Shown here piece by piece: positions 25,817 to 33,899 of a stretch of 64,000 nucleotides of DNA. Location: positions 62,001 to 126,000 of the forward strand of contig NZ_BMWA01000003.1 of NCBI RefSeq assembly GCF_014650995.1. The letters run 5' to 3'. The stretch is from Streptomyces viridiviolaceus (lineage in GTDB: Bacteria; Actinomycetota; Actinomycetes; Streptomycetales; Streptomycetaceae). Both the position numbers and the translations under genes were made by a program. Under the pieces are notes generated by a model. The model saw nothing but the letters and a program-made list of their open reading frames with translations, was not told the DNA's origin and did not search any database. Position 1 is the stretch's first letter; each line of letters begins with the position of its first letter.

Positions 25817-27232
25817 ATGGCAACGGCGCCCAGCGTCTCCTACTCGATGACCATCAGGTTGGAGGTGCCCGCGAGCGGAACGGCCGTCTCGCAGCTCACC
25901 ACCGCCGTGGAGTCCTCCGGAGGCTCGGTGACCGGCCTCGACGTCACGGCGTCCGGCCACGAGAAACTCCGTATCGACGTCACCATCGCGGCCAGCTCCA
26001 CCGCCCACGCCGACGAGATCGTGGAGCAGCTGCGCGGCATCGAGGGCGTCACGCTGGGCAAGGTCTCCGACCGTACCTTCCTCATGCACCTCGGCGGCAA
26101 GATCGAGATGGCGTCGAAGCACCCCATCCGCAACCGTGACGACCTGTCGATGGTCTACACGCCGGGCGTGGCCCGCGTCTGCATGGCGATCGCGGAGAAC
26201 CCCGAGGACGCCCGCCGCCTGACCATCAAGCGCAACTCCGTTGCGGTCGTGACGGACGGCTCGGCGGTGCTGGGCCTGGGCAACATCGGCCCGAAGGCCG
26301 CGCTGCCCGTCATGGAGGGCAAGGCGGCCCTGTTCAAGCGCTTCGCCGGCATCGACGCCTGGCCGATCTGCCTCGACACCCAGGACACCGACGCGATCGT
26401 CGAGATCGTCAAGGCCATCGCCCCGGGCTTCGCCGGCATCAACCTGGAGGACATCTCCGCCCCCCGCTGCTTCGAGATCGAGGCGCGGCTGCGCGAGGCC
26501 CTCGACATCCCCGTCTTCCACGACGACCAGCACGGCACGGCGATCGTCGTCCTCGCCTCCCTGACCAACGCCCTGCGGGTGGTCGGCAAGGGCATCGAGA
26601 ACGTCCGCGTCGTCATGTCCGGCGCCGGCGCGGCCGGTACGGCCATCCTCAAGCTGCTGCTCGCCGCGGGCGTGAAGAACGCCGTCGTCGCCGACATCCA
26701 CGGCGTGGTGCACGCCGGCCGCGCGGACCTGGTCGACGCCGCCCCCGGGTCGGCGCTGCGCTGGATCGCCGACAACACCAACCCCGAGGGCCTGACCGGC
26801 ACGCTGAAGGAGGCGGTGCAGGGCGCCGACGTCTTCATCGGCGTCTCCGCCCCCAACGTCCTGGACGGCCAGGACGTCGCCGCCATGGCCGAGGGCGCGA
26901 TCGTGTTCGCGCTTGCGAACCCGGACCCCGAGGTGGACCCGGCGATCGCCCGTCAGACGGCGGCCGTCGTGGCCACCGGCCGCTCCGACTTCCCGAACCA
27001 GATCAACAACGTGCTGGTGTTCCCGGGTGTGTTCCGCGGCCTGCTGGACGCCCAGTCCCGTACGGTCAACACCGAGATGATGCTGGCCGCCGCGCAGGCG
27101 CTCGCGGACGTGGTGACCGAGGACGAGCTGAACCCGAACTACATCATCCCCAGCGTCTTCAACGACAAGGTCGCCGGTGCCGTCGCCGGCGCCGTGCGGG
27201 AGGCCGCGAAGGCGGCCGGGGCGGATTCGTAG
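25817..27232 (+). CDS. Malic enzyme with N-terminal ACT domain
   Basis: Oxidative decarboxylation of malate to pyruvate with NAD(P). The 471-aa protein starts with an ACT-like domain (about 5-85, SYSMTIRLEVPASGTAVSQLTTAVESSGGSV), which suggests allosteric control by an amino acid. The malic-enzyme core follows with YTPGVARVC, the catalytic Lys in IKRNSVAVVTDGSAVLG, the metal-binding stretch FHDDQHGTAIV and the dinucleotide motif SGAGAAGTA. FANPDPE is near the C-terminus. The ATG at 25817 is the natural start of the ACT fold. NAD or NADP preference cannot be fixed by eye. Confidence 0.93.
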   Translation: MATAPSVSYSMTIRLEVPASGTAVSQLTTAVESSGGSVTGLDVTASGHEKLRIDVTIAASSTAHADEIVEQLRGIEGVTLGKVSDRTFLMHLGGKIEMASKHPIRNRDDLSMVYTPGVARVCMAIAENPEDARRLTIKRNSVAVVTDGSAVLGLGNIGPKAALPVMEGKAALFKRFAGIDAWPICLDTQDTDAIVEIVKAIAPGFAGINLEDISAPRCFEIEARLREALDIPVFHDDQHGTAIVVLASLTNALRVVGKGIENVRVVMSGAGAAGTAILKLLLAAGVKNAVVADIHGVVHAGRADLVDAAPGSALRWIADNTNPEGLTGTLKEAVQGADVFIGVSAPNVLDGQDVAAMAEGAIVFALANPDPEVDPAIARQTAAVVATGRSDFPNQINNVLVFPGVFRGLLDAQSRTVNTEMMLAAAQALADVVTEDELNPNYIIPSVFNDKVAGAVAGAVREAAKAAGADS

Positions 27233-27250
27233 ACGTCCCACCCGAGTGGT

Positions 27251-27295
27251 GGCGGCCCGCCGCCGTGGCTGTGAGGATCGCCACGGCGGGCCGCC
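27251..27295 (+). terminator. Rho-independent terminator of the malic enzyme gene
   Basis: A 16-bp stem (27251-27269 with 27280-27295) with one 3-base bulge lies 18 bases past the stop. Confidence 0.8.
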
Positions 27296-27431
27296 GTACC
27301 GGCGCGTCGCGGGACAACGGGCTCCGGGTCGCCCTCTAGGGTTGCGCCAGGCCCACGCCCTCTCATCGTGTGACTCCCAAGGGTGTTCTCACGACTCCTG
27401 CGGGTGCCGGATTGGCTTTACCGCCGCAGGT

Positions 27432-27501
27432 GGAGGCAGGATGCCTCCCTGGGCGCGAGGGTCCGGCGACGGACCCGGGTCCGGGGACTGTCCGAGGACC
27501 C
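27432..27501 (+). promoter_or_regulatory. Structured leader of hupA with repeated GGGTCC/GGACCC arms
   Basis: Hairpin GGAGGC-AGGAT-GCCTCC (27432-27448) is followed by GGGTCC (27459), GGACCC (27471), GGGTCC (27477) and GGACCC (27496). These can form two successive hairpins or one long-range pairing. The stretch 27296-27585 holds no gene; TAGGGT near 27338 could be the hupA -10, giving a leader of over 200 bases. Confidence 0.45.
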
Positions 27502-27585
27502 TGGCAGCATCGGCTTCGCTGTGCCCATCATGCGGCTCCGCCGCGTGGCACGCCTCAACGGCAAGAAGAACACGGGAGTAACAAA

Positions 27586-27867
27586 ATGAACCGCAGTGAG
27601 CTGGTGGCCGCGCTGGCCGACCGCGCCGAGGTGACCCGCAAGGACGCCGACGCCGTGCTGGCCGCGTTCGCCGACGTCGTCGGCGACATCGTCTCCAAGG
27701 GCGACGAGAAGGTCACCATCCCCGGCTTCCTGACCTTCGAGCGCACCCACCGTGCCGCTCGCACCGCCCGCAACCCGCAGACCGGCGAGCCGATCCAGAT
27801 CCCGGCCGGCTACAGCGTGAAGGTCTCCGCGGGCTCCAAGCTCAAGGAAGCGGCCAAGGGCAAGTAA
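27586..27867 (+). CDS. hupA: DNA-binding protein HU (HupA type)
   Basis: A small nucleoid protein, 93 aa, that bends and compacts DNA as a dimer. It has MNRSELVAALADRAEVTRKDADAVLAAF in the helical body and the arm signature GFLTFERTHRAARTARNPQTGEPI with the DNA-intercalating proline region. It lacks the long Lys-rich tail of HupS, so it is the short vegetative form. GGGAG lies 7 bases before the ATG. The long structured leader suggests post-transcriptional control. Confidence 0.95.
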   Translation: MNRSELVAALADRAEVTRKDADAVLAAFADVVGDIVSKGDEKVTIPGFLTFERTHRAARTARNPQTGEPIQIPAGYSVKVSAGSKLKEAAKGK

Positions 27868-27886
27868 GCGCGCCCGAGCGCCGTCA

Positions 27887-27917
27887 GGGCCCCGCGCCGT
27901 GGGTGGCTGCGGGGCCC
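27887..27917 (+). terminator. Probable terminator of hupA
   Basis: A 9-bp stem GGGCCCCGC/GCGGGGCCC with a 13-base loop lies 19 bases past the hupA stop. Confidence 0.65.
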
Positions 27918-27995
27918 CCCTCGTGGCCGGCCGCGCCCATGCGGCGGAGCCGCAGATCGACACGGCCCGCGCCCCTCGGGGGCGCTGCACCGAAC

Positions 27996-28039
27996 GCCGA
28001 TGGGGCGGTCACCCGGGTCAGGGTGACCGCCCCATCGGC
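27996..28039 (-). terminator. Terminator of murA (convergent with hupA)
   Basis: A perfect 19-bp stem (27996-28014 with 28021-28039) with a 6-base loop lies 18 bases beyond the murA stop on the minus strand. It may stop read-through from both sides. Confidence 0.9.
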
Positions 28040-28057
28040 GTGCGGGCAAGCCGCTGT

Positions 28058-29404
28058 CTAGCCCAGCGCCTTGCCCGGCAGCTCCACCTTCGCCCCGAGC
28101 TGCACGAGCTTCTCCATGAAGTTCTCGTAGCCCCGGTTGATCAGGTCGATGCCGTGCACCCGGGACGTGCCCTGGGCGGCGAGGGCGGCGATGAGGTAGG
28201 AGAAGCCGCCGCGCAGGTCGGGGATGACCAGGTCGGCGCCCTCCAGCTTGGTCGGGCCGGAGACGACCGCCGAGTGGAGGAAGTTGCGCTGGCCGAAGCG
28301 GCAGTCGGAGCCGCCGAGGCACTCGCGGTAGAGCTGGATGTGAGCGCCCATCTGGTTGAGCGCCGAGGTGAAGCCGAGGCGGGACTCGTAGACCGTCTCG
28401 TGGACGATGGACAGGCCCGTGGCCTGCGTCAGGGCGACCACCAGGGGCTGCTGCCAGTCCGTCTGGAAGCCGGGGTGGACGTCCGTCTCCAGGGCGATGG
28501 ACTTGAGCTGACCGCCCGGGTGCCAGAAGCGGATGCCCTCGTCGTCGATCTCGAAGGCGCCGCCCACCTTCCGGTAGGTGTTCAGGAACGTCATCATCGA
28601 GCGCTGCTGGGCGCCGCGGACGTAGATGTTCCCCTCGGTCGCCAGCGCCGCGGACGCCCAGGAGGCGGCCTCCAGGCGGTCGGAGAGGGCGCGGTGGGTG
28701 TAGCCGCCGAGCTGGTCGACGCCGGTGATGCGGATCGTGCGGTCGGTGTCCATCGCGATGATCGCGCCCATTTTCTGCAGAACGCAGATCAGGTCCTCGA
28801 TCTCGGGCTCGACGGCCGCGTTGGACAGCTCCGTGACGCCCTCGGCCAGCACGGCCGTCAGCAGCACCTGCTCGGTCGCGCCGACGGACGGGTACGGCAG
28901 CCGGATCTTCGTGCCGCGCAGCCGTTGCGGCGCCTCCAGGTACTGGCCGTCCGCCCGCTTCTCGATGCGCGCGCCGAACTGCCGCAGCACGTCGAAGTGG
29001 AAGTCGATGGGCCGGCCGCCGATGTCGCAGCCGCCCAGGCCCGGGATGAAGGCGTGCCCGAGGCGGTGCAGCAGCGGGCCGCAGAACAGGATCGGGATGC
29101 GCGACGAGCCCGCGTGGGCATCGATGTCAGCGACGTTCGCGCTCTCCACGTGGGTCGGGTCGAGCACCAGCTCGCCAGGCTCCTCGCCCGGACGGACCGT
29201 CACCCCGTGCAGTTGCAGCAGTCCGCGTACGACCCGCACGTCGCGGATGTCCGGCACGTTGCGCAGCCGGCTCGGCGCACTGCCCAGCAGAGCGGCGACC
29301 ATGGCCTTCGGCACGAGGTTCTTCGCACCGCGGACCCGGATCTCGCCCTCCAGCGGGGTTCCGCCGTGGACAAGCAGTACGTCATCAGCGCCGTTGACGG
29401 TCAT
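28058..29404 (-). CDS. murA: UDP-N-acetylglucosamine 1-carboxyvinyltransferase
   Basis: First committed step of peptidoglycan synthesis: transfer of enolpyruvate from PEP to UDP-GlcNAc in the cytosol. The 448-aa product has the two-lobe EPSP-synthase fold. The flexible-loop residue attacked by fosfomycin is a cysteine (C126 in PGLGGCDIGGRP), unlike mycobacterial MurA, which has Asp. The ATG at 29404 gives MTVNGADDVLLVHGG; the frame opens further at 29587 but with no family similarity. TACCCT at 29452-29447 on the minus strand is a likely -10, giving a ~36-base leader. It is divergent from yqgE. Confidence 0.95.
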   Translation of the reverse strand: MTVNGADDVLLVHGGTPLEGEIRVRGAKNLVPKAMVAALLGSAPSRLRNVPDIRDVRVVRGLLQLHGVTVRPGEEPGELVLDPTHVESANVADIDAHAGSSRIPILFCGPLLHRLGHAFIPGLGGCDIGGRPIDFHFDVLRQFGARIEKRADGQYLEAPQRLRGTKIRLPYPSVGATEQVLLTAVLAEGVTELSNAAVEPEIEDLICVLQKMGAIIAMDTDRTIRITGVDQLGGYTHRALSDRLEAASWASAALATEGNIYVRGAQQRSMMTFLNTYRKVGGAFEIDDEGIRFWHPGGQLKSIALETDVHPGFQTDWQQPLVVALTQATGLSIVHETVYESRLGFTSALNQMGAHIQLYRECLGGSDCRFGQRNFLHSAVVSGPTKLEGADLVIPDLRGGFSYLIAALAAQGTSRVHGIDLINRGYENFMEKLVQLGAKVELPGKALG

Positions 29405-29446
29405 GAATCTCGCGTTCCGTGGGGTGGGGCAGGGGCCAGAAGGGAC

Positions 29447-29452
29447 AGGGTA
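29447..29452 (-). promoter_or_regulatory. Candidate -10 of murA
   Basis: TACCCT on the minus strand lies 43 bases upstream of the murA ATG. The -35 is unclear (TTACAG lies 19 bases further up). Confidence 0.35.
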
Positions 29453-29628
29453 ATCGCCCTCCACCCCGGTTCTGTAAGCCGTAGGAGGGCCCAGCGGTGT
29501 CATAGGTGTGTCACAACACGAACGGTTCCCCGGTGGGCACATGCGGTCACGACGGCGGGCGCGCGTGGTGCCCGTGTTCACCCCCATGCCCCCGATTGCC
29601 TCCCCATGGAAAGGGAAGATGCGGGATC

Positions 29629-30210
29629 ATGTCTGGCATGACCGAGGTGTCCTCGCTCACAGGGCGGCTGCTCGTGGCAACGCCCGCCCTGGCGGACCCG
29701 AACTTCGACCGTGCGGTGGTGCTCCTTCTCGACCACGACGAGGAGGGCTCCCTCGGTGTCGTCCTCAACCGCCCGACGCCGGTCGGCGTGGGCGACATCC
29801 TGGAGGGCTGGGCGGACCTCGCCGGCGAACCCGGCGTCGTCTTCCAGGGCGGTCCCGTGTCGCTGGACTCGGCCCTCGGCGTCGCCGTCGTCCCGGGTGA
29901 GGCGGACGGCGAAGCCGCGCCGCTGGGCTGGCGCCGGGTGCACGGCGCGATCGGTCTGGTGGACCTGGAGGCCCCTCCCGAGCTGCTGGCCTCCGCGGTG
30001 GGCTCCCTGCGGATCTTCGCCGGGTACGCGGGCTGGGGCCCCGGCCAGCTGGAGGACGAGCTGGTGGAGGGCGCCTGGTACGTGGTCGAGTCCGAACCCG
30101 GCGACGTCTCCTCGCCGGCCCCCGAGAGACTCTGGCGGGAAGTGCTGCGCCGTCAGCGCAGCGAGCTGGCGATGGTGGCGACCTACCCGGACGACCCGTC
30201 GCTCAACTGA
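29629..30210 (+). CDS. YqgE/AlgH family protein (UPF0301)
   Basis: A 193-aa conserved protein of unknown biochemical role. Signatures are SLTGRLLVATPALADPNFDRAVVLLLDHDEEGSLGVVLNRP, FQGGPVSLDSALGV and RIFAGYAGWGPGQLEDEL. The ATG at 29629 (MSGMTEVSS) or the one at 29638 is the likely start. The frame is open from 29506, but that part is Cys/Pro-rich and lacks similarity. It is divergent from murA and followed after 44 bp by the DUF3039 gene. Confidence 0.88.
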   Translation: MSGMTEVSSLTGRLLVATPALADPNFDRAVVLLLDHDEEGSLGVVLNRPTPVGVGDILEGWADLAGEPGVVFQGGPVSLDSALGVAVVPGEADGEAAPLGWRRVHGAIGLVDLEAPPELLASAVGSLRIFAGYAGWGPGQLEDELVEGAWYVVESEPGDVSSPAPERLWREVLRRQRSELAMVATYPDDPSLN

Positions 30211-30241
30211 CGGGTGTGAGCTTCAGTACTCCGGCTTTCAG

Positions 30242-30247
30242 TACCCT
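30242..30247 (+). promoter_or_regulatory. Candidate -10 box for a leaderless DUF3039 mRNA
   Basis: TACCCT ends 7 bases before the ATG at 30255. GGCAGG in the gap is too close to act as a good ribosome site. Confidence 0.45.
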
Positions 30248-30254
30248 GGCAGGC

Positions 30255-30539
30255 ATGAGCACTCTCGAGCCCGAGCGCGGGACTGGTACGGGGACCCTCG
30301 TAGAGCCGACGCCGCAGGTGTCCCACGGCGACGGCGACCACGAGCGCTTCGCCCACTACGTCCAGAAGGACAAGATCATGGCGAGCGCCCTCGACGGCAC
30401 CCCCGTCGTGGCGCTGTGCGGCAAGGTCTGGGTACCGGGCCGCGACCCGAAGAAGTACCCCGTGTGTCCCATGTGCAAGGAGATCTACGAGTCCATGGGC
30501 GCCGGCGGCGACCAGGGCAAGGGCGGCGACAAGAAGTAA
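30255..30539 (+). CDS. DUF3039 small protein
   Basis: A 94-aa actinobacterial protein of the DUF3039 family. The core HERFAHYVQKDKIMASALDGTPVVALCGKVWVPGRDPKKYPVCPMCKEIYESM has one Cys (ALCGK) plus a CPMC pair, a likely zinc site. It is cytosolic and its role is unknown. The start at 30255 is preferred over 30216 because the -10-like box lies just upstream and the extra residues are not conserved in style. Confidence 0.8.
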   Translation: MSTLEPERGTGTGTLVEPTPQVSHGDGDHERFAHYVQKDKIMASALDGTPVVALCGKVWVPGRDPKKYPVCPMCKEIYESMGAGGDQGKGGDKK

Positions 30540-30564
30540 CGGCCCTTCCCCCACGAGGTGTGTG

Positions 30565-30603
30565 AGGCCTCCGGGCGTGTTTCGGCGCGCTCGGGGGCCT
30601 TTG
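30565..30603 (+). terminator. Terminator of the DUF3039 gene
   Basis: A 13-bp stem with two G.U pairs (30565-30577 with 30588-30600), a 10-base loop and a following TTTGT lie 25 bases past the stop. Confidence 0.75.
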
Positions 30604-30678
30604 TGCTGTCCGGGGTGGTTTCGCGACGTCCGGCGTTGCACAGGGTGCGTCGCGCGGTCACAGAGTGGTTGAGACCTC

Positions 30679-30708
30679 TTGTCGACGTGTTCCTGTTGTC
30701 CCTAGCCT
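30679..30708 (+). promoter_or_regulatory. Promoter of the sugar ABC operon
   Basis: TTGTCG at 30679-30684 and TAGCCT at 30703-30708 are 18 bases apart, putting the start near 30715 and giving a ~60-base leader. Confidence 0.5.
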
Positions 30709-30744
30709 CCGACGTGTTGTGCAGAGCAAAACCGTCATTGCGTA

Positions 30745-30754
30745 TGTTGCAACA
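30745..30754 (+). promoter_or_regulatory. Candidate operator TGTTGCAACA
   Basis: A perfect 10-bp palindrome in the leader, about 30 bases after the predicted transcription start and 20 bases before the SBP start codon. Its position suits a sugar-responsive repressor (LacI/ROK/GntR type). It does not resemble the DasR consensus ACTGGTCTAGACCACT. Confidence 0.4.
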
Positions 30755-30774
30755 CTCCCTCGGAGGACCGCTCC

Positions 30775-32070
30775 ATGAAGCTCCCCGTCCGACTGGCCGT
30801 GCTGTTCACCGCCATGGCCGCCGCCACCGCCTGCGCCCCCCAGACGTCCGGCAACTCCTCCTCCGGCAAGGACGAGAAGACCGGCACCCTGAGGGTCTGG
30901 CTCTTCCAGGAGGTCAACAACAAGCCGAAGGAACAGGTCGTCGACGCCGTCCTGGCCGACTTCAGGAAGGCCCACGCGGACACCAGGGTCACCGTCGAGT
31001 ACATCCCCGTCGAGACCCGCGCCCAGCGGATCAAGGCGGCCTTCAACGACCCCGCAAGCGCCCCCGACGTGATCGAGTACGGCAACACCGACACCGCCGG
31101 CTACGTGAAGGACGGCGGCCTGGAGGACGTCACCGAGGAGTTCGGCGCCTGGGACGAGGCCAAGGACGCCGACCCGACCGCCCGGCAGTCGGTCACCGTG
31201 GACGGCAAGGTCTACGGGGCGCCGTACTTCGTCGGCGTGCGGGCCCTGTACTACCGGACGGACGTCTTCGAGGAGCTGGACCTCGAAGTGCCCAGGAGCA
31301 TGGACGAGCTGGCGTCCACCGCGAAGAAGGTGCGGGCCGCGAGGCCCGACCTGTACGGCATCGCGGTCGGCGGTGCCTACACCTACGGCGCCATGCCGTT
31401 CATCTGGGCCAACGGCGGCGCACTGGCCACCGGCAAGTCGGGCTCGTACGCCTCCGCGATCGACAGCGCGGCGGCCCAGAAGGGCATCAAGGCGTACACC
31501 TCGCTCTTCGGCGACGACAACTGCCCCGCCGCCAAGTGCGCCGGCATGGGCGGCAACGACACCGTCACCGCCTTCGCCTCGGGCAAGGCGGCCATGGCGA
31601 TCGGCGGCGACTTCAGCCACCAGGCCGTGGAGGCCGGGAAGGCCAAGGGCAAGTACGCCGTCGTGCCCCTGCCGGGGGTGAAACCCGGCTCGATCGCACC
31701 GGCCTTCGCGGGCGGCAACAACATCGGCGTCCTGAAGAGCACCTCGCACCGCACCCTCGCCGTCGACCTGATGAAGCGGCTGGCGTCGAAGGAGACCCAG
31801 GGGGAGCTGTTCGACGCGATGGGCTTCCTGCCGACCTTCACCGACGTGCGCCGGCAGGCCGCCGCGAAGGAGCCGTTCGTGAAGCCCTTCGTCGACACCC
31901 TTGCCGCGGGCACCGAGTTCGTGCCGGCCTCCCCCGCCTGGGCGCAGATCGACTCCTCGCTGGTACTGCCGACCATGTTCCAGGAGGTCGTCAGCGGCAA
32001 GAAGGACGTGGGCGCCGCCGCCGGGGACGCGGCGCGGAAGATGAACGAGGCGTTCGGCTCCGCCGGATGA
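30775..32070 (+). CDS. Sugar ABC transporter solute-binding lipoprotein
   Basis: A 431-aa family 1 (MalE/UgpB-like) binding protein. The signal peptide MKLPVRLAVLFTAMAAATAC ends in a lipobox with the Cys at 20. The mature part begins TLRVWLFQEVNNKPKEQVVDAVLADF, typical of oligosaccharide binders. CGGAGGA lies 7 bases before the ATG. Its stop overlaps the first permease start (ATGA). There is no ATPase gene in the operon, so a shared ATPase such as MsiK is expected. The linked hexosaminidase suggests an amino-sugar oligosaccharide as substrate (inference). Confidence 0.9.
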   Translation: MKLPVRLAVLFTAMAAATACAPQTSGNSSSGKDEKTGTLRVWLFQEVNNKPKEQVVDAVLADFRKAHADTRVTVEYIPVETRAQRIKAAFNDPASAPDVIEYGNTDTAGYVKDGGLEDVTEEFGAWDEAKDADPTARQSVTVDGKVYGAPYFVGVRALYYRTDVFEELDLEVPRSMDELASTAKKVRAARPDLYGIAVGGAYTYGAMPFIWANGGALATGKSGSYASAIDSAAAQKGIKAYTSLFGDDNCPAAKCAGMGGNDTVTAFASGKAAMAIGGDFSHQAVEAGKAKGKYAVVPLPGVKPGSIAPAFAGGNNIGVLKSTSHRTLAVDLMKRLASKETQGELFDAMGFLPTFTDVRRQAAAKEPFVKPFVDTLAAGTEFVPASPAWAQIDSSLVLPTMFQEVVSGKKDVGAAAGDAARKMNEAFGSAG

Positions 32071-33053
32071 CCGCGCCTGCCCGCTCGGTGAGTGTGGGCC
32101 GTTCGCGGCCGGGGGCGGGGCCTGGCCGGTCGCGCCCACGCGGCGGTGGCCGCATGCCCGGCACGGCCCCGCGCCCCGGGGGTCGCTCCGGTGCCCCATG
32201 GCTGTATCTCGCCCCCGCTCTGGTCGTCCTCGGCGGACTGCTCGTCTACCCGATCTACCAGCTCGGCCTGATCTCCTTCCTGGAGTACACCCAGGCGCAG
32301 GTCAGCGGTGGGGAGCCCACCACCTTCCAGGGGTTCGGCAACTACGCCGAGCTGTTCGGGGACGGGGAGTTCTGGCGGGTGCTGCTGGCCACCGTCGTCT
32401 TCGCCGCGGCCTGTGTCGTCTCCACGCTGGCCGTCGGGTGCGCGCTCGCCGTGCTGCTCACGCGGGTGCGGGCCGTGCCGCGGCTCGCGCTGATGCTCGC
32501 CGCGCTCGGCGCGTGGGCGACCCCGGCGGTCACCGGGTCGACGGTCTGGCTGCTGCTGTTCGACCCGGACTTCGGGCCCGTGAACCGGATGCTGGGGCTC
32601 GGCGACCACTCCTGGACGTACGGGCGCTACAGCGCCTTCCTCCTCGTCCTGCTCGAAGTGGTCTGGTGCTCCTTCCCGTTCGTGATGGTGACGGTCTACG
32701 CCGGCATCCGCGCCGTCCCCGCCGAGGTCCTGGAGGCCGCGGCCCTGGACGGTGCCTCGCAGTGGCGGATCTGGCGCTCGGTGCTCGCGCCGATGCTCCG
32801 GCCGATCCTGGTCGTCGTCACCATCCAGTCGGTCATCTGGGACTTCAAGGTCTTCACCCAGATCTACGTCATGACGAACGGCGGCGGCATCGCCGGCCAG
32901 AACCTCGTCCTGAACGTCTACGCCTACCAGAAGGCGTTCGCGTCCTCGCAGTACAGCCTCGGCTCGGCGATCGGCGTCGTGATGCTGCTGATCCTGCTCG
33001 CCGTGACCCTGGTGTACCTGCGGCTGCTGCGCCGCCAGGGGGAGGAACTGTGA
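32067..33053 (+). CDS. Sugar ABC transporter permease (MalF-like)
   Basis: A 328-aa permease. An unusually long Arg/Gly/Pro-rich N-terminus (~45 aa) precedes six helices starting at APWLYLAPALVVLGGLLVYPIYQLGLISF. The EAA loop, which contacts the ATPase, is EVLEAAALDGASQWRIWRSVLAPMLRP. It begins in a 4-base overlap with the binding-protein gene and ends in a GTGA overlap with the second permease. Confidence 0.9.
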   Translation: MTAPARSVSVGRSRPGAGPGRSRPRGGGRMPGTAPRPGGRSGAPWLYLAPALVVLGGLLVYPIYQLGLISFLEYTQAQVSGGEPTTFQGFGNYAELFGDGEFWRVLLATVVFAAACVVSTLAVGCALAVLLTRVRAVPRLALMLAALGAWATPAVTGSTVWLLLFDPDFGPVNRMLGLGDHSWTYGRYSAFLLVLLEVVWCSFPFVMVTVYAGIRAVPAEVLEAAALDGASQWRIWRSVLAPMLRPILVVVTIQSVIWDFKVFTQIYVMTNGGGIAGQNLVLNVYAYQKAFASSQYSLGSAIGVVMLLILLAVTLVYLRLLRRQGEEL

Positions 33054-33895
33054 ATCTTCCGCGCGCGCGTGTGCGGCGTCCGTGGCGATCTGCGGCCGAG
33101 ATCTCGGCACTGCTGATCGCGGTGGTGGTGGCCTTCCCGCTGTACTGGATGGTGCTGAGCGCCTTCAGGCCGGCCGGGGAGATCGAGTCGTCCGAGCCGC
33201 GGCCGTGGACGCTGTCGCCGTCGCTGGATTCCTTCCGGAGGGTCTTCGAACAGCAGGAATTCGGCCGCTACTTTCTCAACAGCCTGCTCGTGGCGAGCGC
33301 CGTCGTGGTCGCCTCCGCGCTGATCGCGTTTCTCGCGGCGACCGCCGTGACGCGATTCCGGTTCCGCTTCCGGACCACCCTGCTGATCATGTTCCTGGTG
33401 GCCCAGATGGTGCCGGTGGAAGCTCTCACGATCCCGTTGTTCTTCCTCATGCGGGACTTCGGCCAGCTGAACACGCTGGGTTCGCTGATCCTGCCCCACA
33501 TCGCCTTCTCGCTGCCGTTCGCGATCTGGATGCTGCGGGGCTTCGTGAAAGCCGTTCCCGAGGCCCTGGAGGAGGCCGCGTACATCGACGGGGCGAGCCG
33601 TGCGCGATTCCTCTGGCGGATCCTTTTCCCGCTGGTCTTCCCGGGCCTCGTGGCCACCAGCGTGTTTTCCTTCATCTCGGCCTGGAACGACTTCCTGTTC
33701 GCCAAGTCGTTCATCATCAGCGACACCTCCCAGTCGACCCTGCCGATGGCCCTGCTGGTCTTCTACAAGCCGGACGACCCCGACTGGGGCGGGGTGATGG
33801 CGGCGTCCACGGTGATGACGATTCCCGTGCTGATCTTCTTCGTGCTCGTACAACGACGACTCGTCTCCGGCCTCGGCGGAGCGGTTAAGGACTGA
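33050..33895 (+). CDS. Sugar ABC transporter permease (MalG-like)
   Basis: A 281-aa permease with six helices. The start is AEISALLIAVVVAFPLYWMVLSAFRP and the EAA loop is EALEEAAYIDGASRARFLWRILFPLVFPG. The GTG at 33050 overlaps the previous stop by four bases and has GGAGGA upstream. The hexosaminidase start follows 4 bases after the stop. Confidence 0.9.
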   Translation: MNLPRARVRRPWRSAAEISALLIAVVVAFPLYWMVLSAFRPAGEIESSEPRPWTLSPSLDSFRRVFEQQEFGRYFLNSLLVASAVVVASALIAFLAATAVTRFRFRFRTTLLIMFLVAQMVPVEALTIPLFFLMRDFGQLNTLGSLILPHIAFSLPFAIWMLRGFVKAVPEALEEAAYIDGASRARFLWRILFPLVFPGLVATSVFSFISAWNDFLFAKSFIISDTSQSTLPMALLVFYKPDDPDWGGVMAASTVMTIPVLIFFVLVQRRLVSGLGGAVKD

Positions 33896-33899
33896 CGTG

